Shown: piece after piece, positions 20,389 through 30,157 of the stretch | Position numbering within the stretch: the first letter of the stretch is position 1 | Layout: every line of letters starts with the position of its first letter | From: Setomelanomma holmii | Taxonomy: Eukaryota > Ascomycota > Dothideomycetes > Pleosporales > Phaeosphaeriaceae | Direction of reading: 5' to 3' | DNA: 61,502 nt | Assembly (NCBI GenBank): GCA_010015745.1 | Contig: ML978310.1 | Coordinates: forward strand, 1-61,502 | The notes under the pieces: model-generated | Databases searched by the model: none | What the model was told of the DNA's origin: nothing | Seen by the model: only the letters and a program-made list of their open reading frames with translations | Translations under genes and position numbers: made by a program

Positions 20389-21506
20389 TCAAATACGTCG
20401 CTTTGCGCGCTGCTTGAGGATGAGCCACATGCCTTCAGTAGGGTTGAGATCAGCGCTCTGTCCTGGGTGAACGATAATAGCGATCCAGTTAGCCTGCCTG
20501 AGATTTTCTGCTACGTTGTCCTTGCTTTTAGTGCCGTGAGATGGGTCGTTGTCCTCTTGAAGATACCAGCTTTGCAGCTCTTGCAGTTGCGCTTCATGCA
20601 CCCACTTAATATACAATAGAAGAACGTCCTTAGTATAGTACTCCTGCGTCATGTGATGTCCTGACCCCTTTACCTCAAGCGGTGGAGGCAGCTTTGCTTC
20701 CCATTCTTTGACCCGTTTATAGTGATGAGCTGCTGTTTCATACTTGCTTTTAACTAGCCAGCGCGGTGGTTTTAGAGGCTTAAGCATGTCTACCTCATTG
20801 TTGTAGAAGCGCAGAGGGCTCTTAAAGTACCAGTTTACAGAGGCGTACATGTGGAGCGTAAGAGGTGTACTTTTCCGCTTTGTTTAAGTGCAAACGTTCC
20901 CTCTTGTAAGACGCTCACTACGGCGCCGCAGTATACGAGGCTGCTGGAAGCTCTCAGTTTGGTTGAAATGAGCTTCATCTGTAAAGTAGACGGTGTCCCA
21001 TAAGCCTCTCACAGGCTCGTCCTTGTAGAGCTCGCCATAGTGTATGCGGTGGCGCTTGTTGGAGTCAGAGATCTCGCCTGAGTACGCTGCGACGTAGAGG
21101 TGAGCTTCCGCACGATTGCTAAGGTTGTAGCGGAGAGCCTAGGGGCATAGAGGGATCTTGTTCTTGCGTTGCTGGATAAGAATTAGGTCGTCTCAAACAG
21201 GGTTTTTTTTATCAGTTAGCAAGCTTTGAAGCTGCTCATCTAAGACTCTCTAGGGTCTCCTAAGCTTATAGCCTTTCTATTCAGCTTTGCGCTTCCTTAC
21301 ACGTCTCCCATCGCCAAAATAAGCTCTCTCTTTCCTCTATCAGCGCCCTGTACGCTCATTTATGCTATGCGCTTCAGTAACAGCTTTTATTATCTTGCTA
21401 GGACTGCGGGTATTAAGATGCTAGAAGTAATGCGCGCGCTCTTCAGTTTTAGAGACAAGTAGGGTATCATCTTGTTAAGGAGTCTTTAGGCTCTCTATTG
21501 CGTTAA
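20389..21506 (-). pseudogene. Tc1/mariner transposase relic with multiple in-frame stops
   Basis: One minus-strand frame reads through homologous sequence without any frameshift but is broken by about nine stops, including TAA at 20884-20886, TAG at 21139-21141 and TGA at 21193-21195. Recognisable parts are a helix-turn-helix stretch (NTRSPSKIIKAVTEAHS), then the DDE core with first Asp in VYFTDEAHF, second Asp in LQEDNDPSHG and final Glu in DLNPTEGMW. The catalytic residues themselves survive. The longest open piece is 153 codons (20389-20850). Stops without indels fit RIP-type transitions. The upper limit of the pseudogene is approximate. Confidence 0.88.
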
Positions 21507-21727
21507 GAAAATTCTTGAAAGGTTATATTTTAGTAGAGATAGTATTATGTTAAAGTTTCTATCTACTTGAGATGATGATGCAGATGGTGGGGCTTGCTTA
21601 CGTGAGCGGACACGAATTATTGTAACACCTGGTGTCATGGGTTTTCAGCCGGGGTGCGGCACTTCACCTCCGCAACCCAACGCCAGCGCAGCACCTCGCA
21701 GCTGTACATCGCATCAATGAATGAGCA

Positions 21728-22682
21728 ATGACCGCGCGGTACGACCCTGGACAGGTCACTCATCCCCTTGATGTAGCACAATCAGCCGCCTTGATGGGCG
21801 GCGCATCTGGTACGTAGCAATACTATTCTGGTTATGCAATCACCCTACTCCAAGCCTGGATTTGGCAAGCAATGTCGCTTCGCCAAATCCTTACAAGCGT
21901 TGCGGTGCTGTGGTCTTGACCTGTCCCCAGCTGGCCAAACATTATGCCGTGTCGCAGGCCACCCATCGAGTCCTCGAGTACTCCAAACATTTGCAGATCA
22001 TACATTTTGATATGGAGATCTAACTTCCTCAGCGATTCCCGGTCTTGTGACGGGTGCACTCTATGGCACTCTTCGTACGCAGACACCAGCCCTATTCGCC
22101 ATCTTCTCTGGCGCACAATGTTTCGCCATCGGTACGACCTTCTGGATGATGCGGACGTCAATCCTCAGTCACACCGGTTTATTGAACTGGTGGAACATTA
22201 CTCGCGGTGCACCAGTGCATGTTCGCGACGATCTCAACCCTTCACTATCTGACAAGGTCCGCGCCTCGACAATTGCTGGCGCATTCACGGGGTTTAGCTT
22301 GGGCTTACTCTTTCGCGGACCTCGCAATGTCATTCCAGGAACTATCATGTTCACGCTCTTTGGCTGGTCTGGACAGCAAGGTTACAATTACCTGGACAAG
22401 CGGAATTCGCATGAGCTTCGAGAGCAAGCCCAGCTCAAGGCCGACGGAGACTTAAAGCAGAAAGACACGCTGGTGCAGAAGATCGCAAAGAGCAAGTGGA
22501 GCCCAATGAGTGTGTTGACTGACGAGCAGTATGAAGAAATGCTGCAGGAGAAGCTGTTGAAGGTGGAGGCGGAGATCGCAATCATCGATGAGAGGATTGA
22601 GGGCGTAAAGCGGCAGGCAAGTGAGGCAGAGACGGAGCGCAAATTGCAGGAGCAGCAAGGCCAGACGCAGGAGAAGAATTGA
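21728..22682 (+). CDS. Tim17/Tim22/Tim23-family mitochondrial membrane protein
   Basis: Two exons (21728-21809 and 22033-22682) are joined across a 223-nt intron with donor GTACGT and branch TCTAAC just before CCTCAG. They give 243 residues. The N-terminal half has several glycine-rich hydrophobic segments (GLVTGALYGTL, SGAQCFAIGTTFW, ASTIAGAFTGFSLGLLF) typical of the Tim17 superfamily. The C-terminal third is a charged predicted coiled coil rich in Glu, Lys and Gln. The protein is probably in the inner mitochondrial membrane, but I cannot say which member it is. Its intron is much longer than those of its neighbours. A transposon ends 93 nt upstream of the ATG, so its promoter is either very short or lies within transposon DNA. 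Confidence 0.8.
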
Positions 22683-24263
22683 TCAGTCTGGCTGGACCGA
22701 CCCGCACGCCATTCCAGATCGCTTTATTATCGCTTTTGGCATTTCTCACATCTTCTCCCATACTTTCTTCCATCTTTCTTGTTTGTCCAACCTCATCCAT
22801 ATAATATATGTCTCTTGTCTCTATGGCTGTCGCTGTGCTTCGAATGCTCTCTAAGAGCGCCACACACTCTCATTCTCTTACCTCGATCTTGAGTATATGG
22901 CCAGGTGATATTGCTTCAACCCTTACGCGCAATTGCAAGGCGTGGGGCAGGGCAGCTTTGCGCACAATTTCGATGTGCATGCCCTTTCAACGAGACTTCT
23001 CGCAGACGCTGACAAATGACAGGAATTCCATAAGCTCGGTCACGGCGACCACGAATCTCTTTGCATGTCCACTTCTGCGTAGCAAAGTCAAACTCGCGCT
23101 GCATTTCGGCTCGCTTACTCTCTCGCAAGTCGTGCGATACCGCTGCCTTAACCTTATCGTCAATCCGACCCGAGGCGCGCGATCTCACAAACGCCGCGCA
23201 CAGCCAATTTTGAGAACCCCAAGGCACGAAATACATCGCCTATATAAACCCTCCACATGTCAAGCTTTCTACTGTATCCTACACTTGAACCGCGTCTGTT
23301 AGTCAAGTAGTCTCACAATAAGACTAGCGCCCTCATTACGAGACTTGCAAGGCCCGGCGTTCGATTACGTCCCTAGTCCAAGGTTTCAGGACTACTTCCT
23401 GGTCTAGGATTACAAGACCAAAATAGAAAAACTTAGTTATAGTATGTTCGGAACCGAAAACCACGTGAACCAGGGCACACAGGTTTTAAGGTCGCTCTGT
23501 ACTTGATTGAACTGATCACTCTATTGGGATGAGGGTACTTTTTGGCTCCTTTTTGCTCTGTGTGGTTGGGAGGTTTGGCTTTGTGGTGAAGGAGAGCTGT
23601 GCTACAAGCTTGCACGCGAATTAGGCTTAGCTTGGTCACCCGGCCCCCATTAACGACGTCCTCTGCCGTCCCACATGCTTTCCAAGGTCTCACTGGCAAA
23701 ACCCTCCATGAACACAGTCCGGTTCCGGCTTCGCGACGGCTTGTGGTAGGTCTAGCATCTGCTATCATCGGCGCAAGCTTTACACCGATCGACGAACCGT
23801 TTATGCAGCAGCCTAAGGATCTTTCCAGTGTATGCAGATACCCATGAAAAATACAGACTCTGAGCTGGAGCGGTGCCTGAGATCGCAGCTCGGTTGAGCG
23901 TCTATTACATTCATGCACTTCTTTCAAGGGTCCAGGACGTTGAAGTTGGCAATACTATTATTGTGCGTGAGGCTGCCACCCCATTGCTGCTCATGCTATC
24001 TCTCTCCGCTCATGCTGACATACTTCTTCTCGTCCCCACTTTTAATGGATGCTGAGGTTGACCTCATGTAACCTACTTTACACGTCTCGCTCTCCAACCG
24101 TCTTGGTTCCAGACATTCCTTGAATCATGTTGAGGGTGTCGCCTCATTGTACCTATCCTCCACGTCTCCCTTCTAGACCTTCCCTGTGCCCTGGTGAGAC
24201 TTTTGCCCCGTTGCATAGCTGTTTCTCCGTCTATCTCCTCAGACCATCGTGCTCATGGGCCTT
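22683..24263. other. 1.6-kb region without a supported gene
   Basis: No conserved domain is visible. A minus-strand frame starting ATG at 23236 and ending at 22916 (106 codons, charged middle) is the only mildly protein-like candidate. A cluster of small hairpins lies at about 23300-23420. The rest is unremarkable and may hold the 3' UTRs of the two flanking genes. Confidence 0.4.
23300..23419. repeat. cluster of short hairpins with tRNA-promoter-like boxes
   Basis: Three perfect stem-loops with 9-nt loops occur in about 112 bases: 23308-23326 (stem TAGTC/GACTA), 23374-23394 (TAGTCC/GGACTA) and 23401-23419 (GGTCT/AGACC). TAGTCAAGTAG at 23300-23310 fits an A-box pattern, and GCGTTCGATTAC near 23358 loosely fits a B-box. 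No complete tRNA cloverleaf can be drawn. It could be a tRNA-derived repeat or chance. Confidence 0.3.
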
Positions 24264-25493
24264 CTAGCACAACTTAACCCCAAGGCCAGCTTTCTTCTTC
24301 TCAAAGTTGCCTTCCATCATATCCCTCAACTCCTGTTCGCGGATCTTGGCCTCCGTCTTCTGATGCTGGTTGCGGCGTTGCCGAGCGTCGTTTGCATTCT
24401 TCTTGCTCTGTCGCATCTTCTCCTTTTCCTTCTCCACTTCAAGCTCCTTTTGAACTTCATCGACAGGCTTTGCTGTCTTGTTCTTCTTCTGCTCAGCGTA
24501 TTGTGCCTTTCGAGCATCCTTGTTTCTCTGCGTCATTTTCTCCTTCTCCTGCGCAAGTTCCTTCTCAAATTCATCCACAGGCTTTGGCTTCTTCTCGCTC
24601 GAAGAGTCCCGCTGAGCCTTCGCCTGCTCCTCTTCTTCCTTCTGAGGGTATTCCTGCGTCAGGTTCTGCTTGTTCGCCTGCTGCTTAGCGAATTCAGCTC
24701 GCCACTTGGCACGGGTCTCCTCTCGCTGCGTCTTGAGCAGTGCATCTTGCTGAGCCTTCTCGGCTGCGCGCTCAGCTTCCTGCTTCTTTAGAACCTGCTG
24801 GGCAATCTCATGAAACATTTGCGCTTGCTTCTGTTCTCGCGCGCTCTGTTCAATGAAGGCATCGTTCATCTCCTTGAGTGCCTCAGCCCAGCATGGCCCC
24901 TCTGGACCATACTCCCAGAACCGCGGACCCTGTAGGCACGTAGGATCTAAGTTCTGTACGATCCGCAAACTACCGTCGTCATTAAGGACGAAGCCAAAGC
25001 CCCAATCCTTGCAGAACCACATCTACTGTTCAGACAGCCACCGTAAGACGTAGAATGCCGATGCAGTGCGGATAGCCCAGCAACCTGGCGTAGACATATC
25101 CATATAGATGTTGCATGTGCTAGTCTCACACCAGCGGAGATACTGGCCCTCCAAGGGCTGCTCGGACAAGACATACATTCCACGGTCATAGACGGCGTCA
25201 TTCGCTGCGAGGGAGCCCGGGAGGGGTGCAGGAAGTTCCTGATATTTGGGATTTTCGAGCCACTCCTTCACCTTCTCCCAAACGAGAGACGGAAGCGTGG
25301 AGAAAGGAAGAGTGGTTCGGTCAATGTTGGTGATGATCTTGTCGCGGACGCGCTTTGGCTTGGGTGGAACATATCCACGCGGCTTCGTAGATTGAAAATC
25401 TTCGGGAAGATTCAATGTAGAAAGACCAGCAAAGAACAGGCGTATTGTAGCCTTCTTGCTGGGCTCGGGCTTGTTGTCATCGTACGGGCTCAT
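24264..25493 (-). CDS. unknown protein with C-terminal coiled coil, interrupted by an in-frame TAG
   Basis: One frame covers 25493-24264 and is split by a TAG at 25023-25025 followed immediately by an ATG. The upstream part (156 residues) is ordered and Trp/Tyr-containing (SLVWEKVKEWLENPKYQ, STPGCWAIRTASAFYVLRW). The downstream part (252 residues) opens with a similarly ordered block (MWFCKDWGFGFVLNDDGSL) and becomes a long Glu/Lys/Gln coiled coil. The similar character on both sides suggests a single protein of about 409 residues broken by a nonsense change or sequence error, rather than two genes. No domain is recognised. I found no GT..AG intron in phase that removes only the stop. The ATG at 25493 is 18 nt after the stop of the upstream same-strand gene. 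Confidence 0.65.
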
Positions 25494-25511
25494 GGCGGTG
25501 TGGTCAGTGAG

Positions 25512-26309
25512 TCAGGACGCCATGGTATTACGAACATGGTTTTCGCGGATGTACTTGGACACAACCGAGACGGTCATAAGTGTGGTTTGCTTTTCGCCGC
25601 CAGTGTGCATTGTAGTCGAAGTCGAACTTGCTTGATCAACATACTTTGGCTTGGGGGTCGAAGGGGTCGGGGTTGCCGCATCTTTCTCAATCTTGTGGTA
25701 ATAGACGCGAATTGGCTTCTCCACCTCAACCATCTTCGTAACCTGATCACGGATCTCAACCTTCGGGCTCCGATCTGTAGGGAACGCTGAGCCGTCGAGG
25801 ATCTTCTCGACCTCGATAGGTAAGTTGACAACGGAGCCAATCATGGCATAGGCTGCCACTGCCACGATAAGTAGGCGAAGGACAAGTCCGCAGTCGATTA
25901 CAGCTACGGCGAGGACGACGATCAGAGCATCTTTGAGATACTCTTTGCAATTTCGAAAAGGGCCCTTGTTCGCGGTTACGTCAGACGGAACTCGGTCAGG
26001 AGGACGCTTATCGCGACGGCCATCTGCATCATAGTTAGTGCTGGCTACTACAAATAGCGATTATGATGGGTTCTTACCCGGCTTATCCCCATGCTCATCT
26101 CCAGAATTATATCCAGAATCGCAGCCCGGCTTGGTCGAATCGTTGGACGAGCTCGAGGTCGTCGACAAGACGCTACCGTTGGAATCGATCGACGTCGAGC
26201 GCGCGCGCTGAGCAGAATCATCGTGAGGGGTAGTTGTCGCGCCCTTGGTGATGGCCTCGACGACCGCGGCACAAAAGTTGGCGGTGTCAACTGCGACAAT
26301 GCTAGACAT
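25512..26309 (-). CDS. single-pass membrane protein, unknown function
   Basis: Two exons (26309-26078 and 26023-25512) with a 54-nt intron (donor GTAAGA, branch CTAAC) encode 247 residues. The N terminus (MSSIVAVDTANFCAAVVEA) is mildly hydrophobic, followed by a Ser/Thr/Asp-rich disordered region. Splicing joins it to RRDKRPPDRVPSDV. One or two hydrophobic segments follow (ALIVVLAVAVIDCGLVL and LLIVAVAAYAMIGSVV), then a charged C-terminal tail. I do not recognise the family. It is followed after only 18 nt by another gene on the same strand, unusually tight for a fungus, so the two models might be parts of one transcript. Confidence 0.65.
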
Positions 26310-27038
26310 TGTGGAGGTTAGTGTGTTTCGGTGGTAAGACCGAAAATGTAGGTGAGTTGAAGGTTGGTTGAAACAGAGTGTCTTCGTCTGAAAGCTTGCG
26401 GGTTGGTTGAATGCTTGAATTCAGCCAAGGTTGCAGGTGCAGAGGAATTGTGGAGACAGTTTGTCAGGCGCGAGGGTGCTTATAAGATACCCGGGGCCGC
26501 GCTAAGATCTAGTGCGGGTTTGTTTGTATCGCCAGTCTTGGCATGGTGTTGCAGTGAAAGCTGTGCTGCTCGTGTTCCATTTGCTGCCGTGACGGAAGGC
26601 AATGGGAACCAACAAACGAGGCAGTGATATCATGTTTGAAAGACAATTCGGGGTTGAGCAGTGAAAAGAATATGTAAAGTTGCTTATTACTGTTTGCAGG
26701 CGCCCCTGAAAATGGCATGAGCGAGGACAGGTAGCACGTGATATGGCTTTACACCTCAGCCATCATCCCACCAGACCTACTGCGCCTTCTTCATCGTTGC
26801 TGCATCTTTTCCGATCTCTTCCTCTCTTGACTCTCTTTTAAAATCAGCCCCACCCTTTCTTTCTGAACTGAAAAATAAGCGTGGACTTGCTACTGAGGTC
26901 AGGGGTCCAGAGCACCCCGTGATATCCCGTAGGACCTGTGCTGGCATGACTCGACCTCGCAGTGAGAACAAGGAGAATAGATCAGATAGCAAGCAGTTGA
27001 GATTCTGCGCACAAAGATATCCACCGCTACGGAATCTT
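26310..27038. other. intergenic, no gene seen
   Basis: About 730 bases between two minus-strand genes. It contains only short open frames of no recognisable character and presumably the promoter of the membrane-protein gene. Confidence 0.45.
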
Positions 27039-28214
27039 TCACGTCTTCCCTTTCGCCTCCTGGATACCGCGGCGCTGCTTCTCGCGCTCCTGCATATCGA
27101 TGTTGATATTGTAGTGCGCCCTCCGGATCTTCTCGTACATCTCTCCTGCCGTAACATCCTTCAGCGGCTCATCCCACTTTCCTGTGATATTAGTTTCTAG
27201 CGCATCCGAATCAATCACGACCGGCTCATGCGCTCTGAGAACAAACACGATTGAGAAGCGATATCGCTTCTCCCCATCCTCCTGCTGGCCCTGATCAATC
27301 TTCGGTAGACCATAGCTCACGACCCGATGCCCACCAGCACCATACCGTCCATTGCTTAAGCGTTCCAGCTGTCTGCCGACAAGCAAGCTCGCGCCCTTCA
27401 TCCCGGCTTTCTCGACTTGGCGCTCAACATCGAACCATCCATGGCCGTCCCAGACTTCCAATCCAGGCACATTTCCGACAACAATAGAGAGGAGGCCAAG
27501 ATCGCAATGTGGCTCTGCAACAACTTTGGGATCCCAGCCTTCGTATCTGAAGAGGCGGAGCATTGTAGCAGTCTTATCGGAATCATGAGCTTGCATGGTC
27601 TTGCAGGGCCCGACCAACTGGCGAAGTCCTTGATCCTCGGCATTTGTTAGGTCAAGAGAGGTAGAAATACGACCAAGTGAGGAGTCCAGGCATGAGCCCA
27701 TGAGATCCCAGTATCTCTTCGCGGGACCTCTGAGGATGTTGGGACAGTATTCCAGACTCCGCAAAGTGACGAACTCTTTTTCCCCTGTTATCTTAGACCA
27801 CCCTTCTTCCGAGCCTAGTTTATGTTTCCATTGGTTCTTTTCCGAGTCTGGGAGGTTGAAGAAGGCTTGGCTCGCTGCGAAGAGAGCTTCATAGGCAAGT
27901 TGTAGGGGATGAGGCCCCGGCGCTGGCGCAGAGTCTTCGCTTGTGGCTCCTGGGCTTGAATGTACCGTCGGGTCTTGTGGCTGCGGAAAGGTGACGGTCG
28001 TCCAGCCGAGAGTTGGGAGGGATTGTTGGTGTTCCGGAAGTACTAATGGAAGAGGGGAGGGTACAAGGGCCGGCCGTGCATCGCGAACTGGTTCCTTCTG
28101 CACTGGTTTGCCAGGCACTTTGAGTCCAGTGCTGCGCTTTGAGCGAAAGCGCGAAATGATGTTTGAGATAGAGAAGCTATGCTCGGATGACTTGGACGGG
28201 ACTATGACGGCCAT
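27039..28214 (-). CDS. 2-oxoglutarate/Fe(II)-dependent oxygenase
   Basis: The 391-residue intronless product belongs to the isopenicillin-N-synthase-like 2OG-Fe(II) oxygenases. The iron-binding triad is visible: His236-x-Asp238 in AEPHCDLGLLSI and His296 in GAGGHRVVSYG. The 2OG-binding RxS follows (Arg319 in RYRFS). The first 70 residues are Pro/Ser-rich and not part of the fold. A DIOX_N-like helix region (AYEALFAASQAFFNLPDSEK) precedes the core. The frame is open further upstream, but the first ATG is at 28214. Relatives hydroxylate or desaturate small molecules; the substrate is unknown. It is next to IBA57, with no clear functional link. Confidence 0.88.
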   Translation of the reverse strand: MAVIVPSKSSEHSFSISNIISRFRSKRSTGLKVPGKPVQKEPVRDARPALVPSPLPLVLPEHQQSLPTLGWTTVTFPQPQDPTVHSSPGATSEDSAPAPGPHPLQLAYEALFAASQAFFNLPDSEKNQWKHKLGSEEGWSKITGEKEFVTLRSLEYCPNILRGPAKRYWDLMGSCLDSSLGRISTSLDLTNAEDQGLRQLVGPCKTMQAHDSDKTATMLRLFRYEGWDPKVVAEPHCDLGLLSIVVGNVPGLEVWDGHGWFDVERQVEKAGMKGASLLVGRQLERLSNGRYGAGGHRVVSYGLPKIDQGQQEDGEKRYRFSIVFVLRAHEPVVIDSDALETNITGKWDEPLKDVTAGEMYEKIRRAHYNINIDMQEREKQRRGIQEAKGKT

Positions 28215-28478
28215 CTCTTGGAAATGCTCATGCAAGCAAGTCCTCCAACTAAGCTGTAATTATTTGTTGCAAGCCGCGCTGAAGTAAAAAATCGAGAGTT
28301 ATATACGTGACGAAAGGAGGCTTCATGTGATGGTGTGAGTTGAAGTATGGCCAATGACGTCGCTGGCTCAGCCACAACGCACAGCCGCGGCGGTCAGCTT
28401 TTGGGCCCGCAAGGCGTCCTCACGTTCACAATGCATTCGCGCTTAACATTGGAGATACTCAGCGCAGTGCATTCGCTA

Positions 28479-29843
28479 TTACTGTAGCTCGGCAGTATCT
28501 TGCTCGCTCAAACTCATGATCTTTTTGCGGTCCTCGCGATCCCACAACGCCCGCTTCCTTTGCACGAACCAATCGTACAGTACAGGCCCGACCTTGACTA
28601 CATCTCCTTCAACATCGACGCCAAAGTGCATGCCCGGCTTATAAGTGCCCCCTTCAGCGCTGATTCTCATGGTTGTCATGTTCTCTAGCCTACATAGTGC
28701 GAGCCCTACATCGCCAATGGCTGCAACAATCTTGCCAACTGCCCTACCTTTCTTGATGCTGCCGGCTTCGTCGAGTCTCTTGATGTCCGTATTGGGCATT
28801 GGGACAGGAGAGAAAGCTGCGTCGAAATTGGGCCTTTCGGCAGCAATTTGCGCAGATGCAGCTTGGTCTCTCGAAGCGAAACGCACCGGTAATATTCGCT
28901 TTCTGACCACGCCAGTATGTTTGGTGCGGATGGTGAGCTCTTGGCCAACATAGCATCCTTTCTTGAAGTCAATGCCGCCATTCAAGTCGATGTTGCACTC
29001 CATGGGTAGTGCTGATTCCCGCGGTATGTCCGTCTGTCCTTCTGGCACGCCGTGAAGATATCGCTGTATGTGGTAATGCTTGGTGTCTACGGGTCGCACT
29101 CCATCGATGATACTGTCACGGTCTGCATTCGCCAGGTAGCGGTACATTCCCGGCGCGCGTGGGTCCTGAAGCCCAGCAATCTCAGCCCATTGCTGCACCT
29201 TCTCATGCTCCCCTCCCCACGCTGCCCAGACGCGAATGCCTTCTATGCCGTCTTCTGGCACATCACTTATCGCAATCTTGCTGCGCAGTTTGTGTTTCTT
29301 CAAGTGCTTCTTGAGAGCTTCGACTTCGCCTGCATCGACTTCAATATAGCATGCCCAGTTTCCGTTCTTTGCGACCAGCTCCGGCCACACCCAGACGAAG
29401 ACATCCCAAAGCACTCTGCCCCGCGCATCGAGAAATGCAGAGTAGAATGGTGACAGGCGCGTCGAGTCTACGCTGTTTGTGATAAGACCGTGTAGGAACT
29501 TCGGGGCGTCGGCGCCGGAGAGCGATACCAGACGACGATGTGGGAGCGGCGCGATGCCACAGATGATCGCTTGCGGATCACGTGTATCGGTCGAGTAGCG
29601 TCGCGAGGATGCGCTGGGCATGGACAGCGCATTGCCTTTTGAATGTAGAGCTCGCAGGCGCCGGACGCGCTCGCCGATCCGTAGGTTGCGCTGCAGTCCG
29701 CCTTCATAGTTTCGCGATGACGAGGCGGGGAGACTGTGGGTACTCGCAAAATGTACGTTTCTCGGGCGATAGACGCTGTTCAAGCACGAGTCGCAGATAT
29801 ATGCGCTTCGTCTCAGAGGCGACGACAGTGTGCGAGAAGCCAT
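28479..29843 (-). CDS. IBA57: mitochondrial iron-sulfur cluster assembly factor IBA57/CAF17
   Basis: This is a folate-binding YgfZ/GcvT-type protein that acts with ISCA proteins in the mitochondrial matrix to mature [4Fe-4S] enzymes. The 454-residue product has an Arg/Ser-rich N terminus typical of a mitochondrial presequence, the GcvT-like fold start (ISLSGADAPKFLHGLITN-like at about 107-123) and the family signature KGCYVGQE at residues 295-302, followed by TIRTKHTGVVRKRI. It is intronless. The frame is open upstream to 30068; I chose the ATG at 29843 because it begins the basic presequence, but an upstream Met is possible. Confidence 0.93.
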   Translation of the reverse strand: MASRTLSSPLRRSAYICDSCLNSVYRPRNVHFASTHSLPASSSRNYEGGLQRNLRIGERVRRLRALHSKGNALSMPSASSRRYSTDTRDPQAIICGIAPLPHRRLVSLSGADAPKFLHGLITNSVDSTRLSPFYSAFLDARGRVLWDVFVWVWPELVAKNGNWACYIEVDAGEVEALKKHLKKHKLRSKIAISDVPEDGIEGIRVWAAWGGEHEKVQQWAEIAGLQDPRAPGMYRYLANADRDSIIDGVRPVDTKHYHIQRYLHGVPEGQTDIPRESALPMECNIDLNGGIDFKKGCYVGQELTIRTKHTGVVRKRILPVRFASRDQAASAQIAAERPNFDAAFSPVPMPNTDIKRLDEAGSIKKGRAVGKIVAAIGDVGLALCRLENMTTMRISAEGGTYKPGMHFGVDVEGDVVKVGPVLYDWFVQRKRALWDREDRKKIMSLSEQDTAELQ

Positions 29844-30157
29844 GTTCGCGTTGTTCGATCTGTCATGGCAGTGCTGCAACAAATGTAGTAGCTTTGAGCT
29901 CTGACGGAATCCGGCACTGCGGGGTTTACGGACGTAACTTTTCGCGAGACGCAAGGCTGCGAATGGGTGCATTCTGTCGACGCACAGAGAATCGATGTTG
30001 CTATCTAGAACGCCAGAAATGCTTGCTTCGTAGCGCAATACCCATACGCCCTTCCTCGTACAGTACATCGATGTGAATACCTAACAAACGCCGTCGCTCA
30101 TGGCCCTGAGCTATCCCCAACAGTGTCTGCACTGCCTTCGGTACCGCGAGTTGATAA

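Larger units (their letters stand above)
19588..21634 (-). mobile_element. Tc1/mariner element, decayed, carrying a nested MITE
   Basis: The ends form an inverted repeat. Left starts CACCAGGTGTTGCAATA (19588) and, after the MITE is removed, continues as GTTTGTGCCCGCTCACGTAA. Right, reverse-complemented from 21634, reads CACCAGGTGTTACAATA and then ATTCGTGTCCGCTCACGTAA. Identity extends through the CCCCACCA block. Without the inserted MITE the element is about 1.63 kb. The transposase lies on the minus strand. I could not define a clean TA target duplication at the outer ends. It sits in the divergent promoter between eIF4B and the Tim17-family gene, with its right end 93 nt from the latter's ATG. 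Confidence 0.88.

Noticed and set aside
22808..23302. 164-codon plus-strand frame downstream of the Tim17-family gene
   Set aside because: It has an ATG, but composition is unlike a folded protein and no splice or domain evidence supports it.
23293..23370. tRNA gene near the hairpin cluster
   Set aside because: A- and B-box-like sequences are present, but acceptor and T stems do not pair and no anticodon arm with a 7-nt loop can be drawn.
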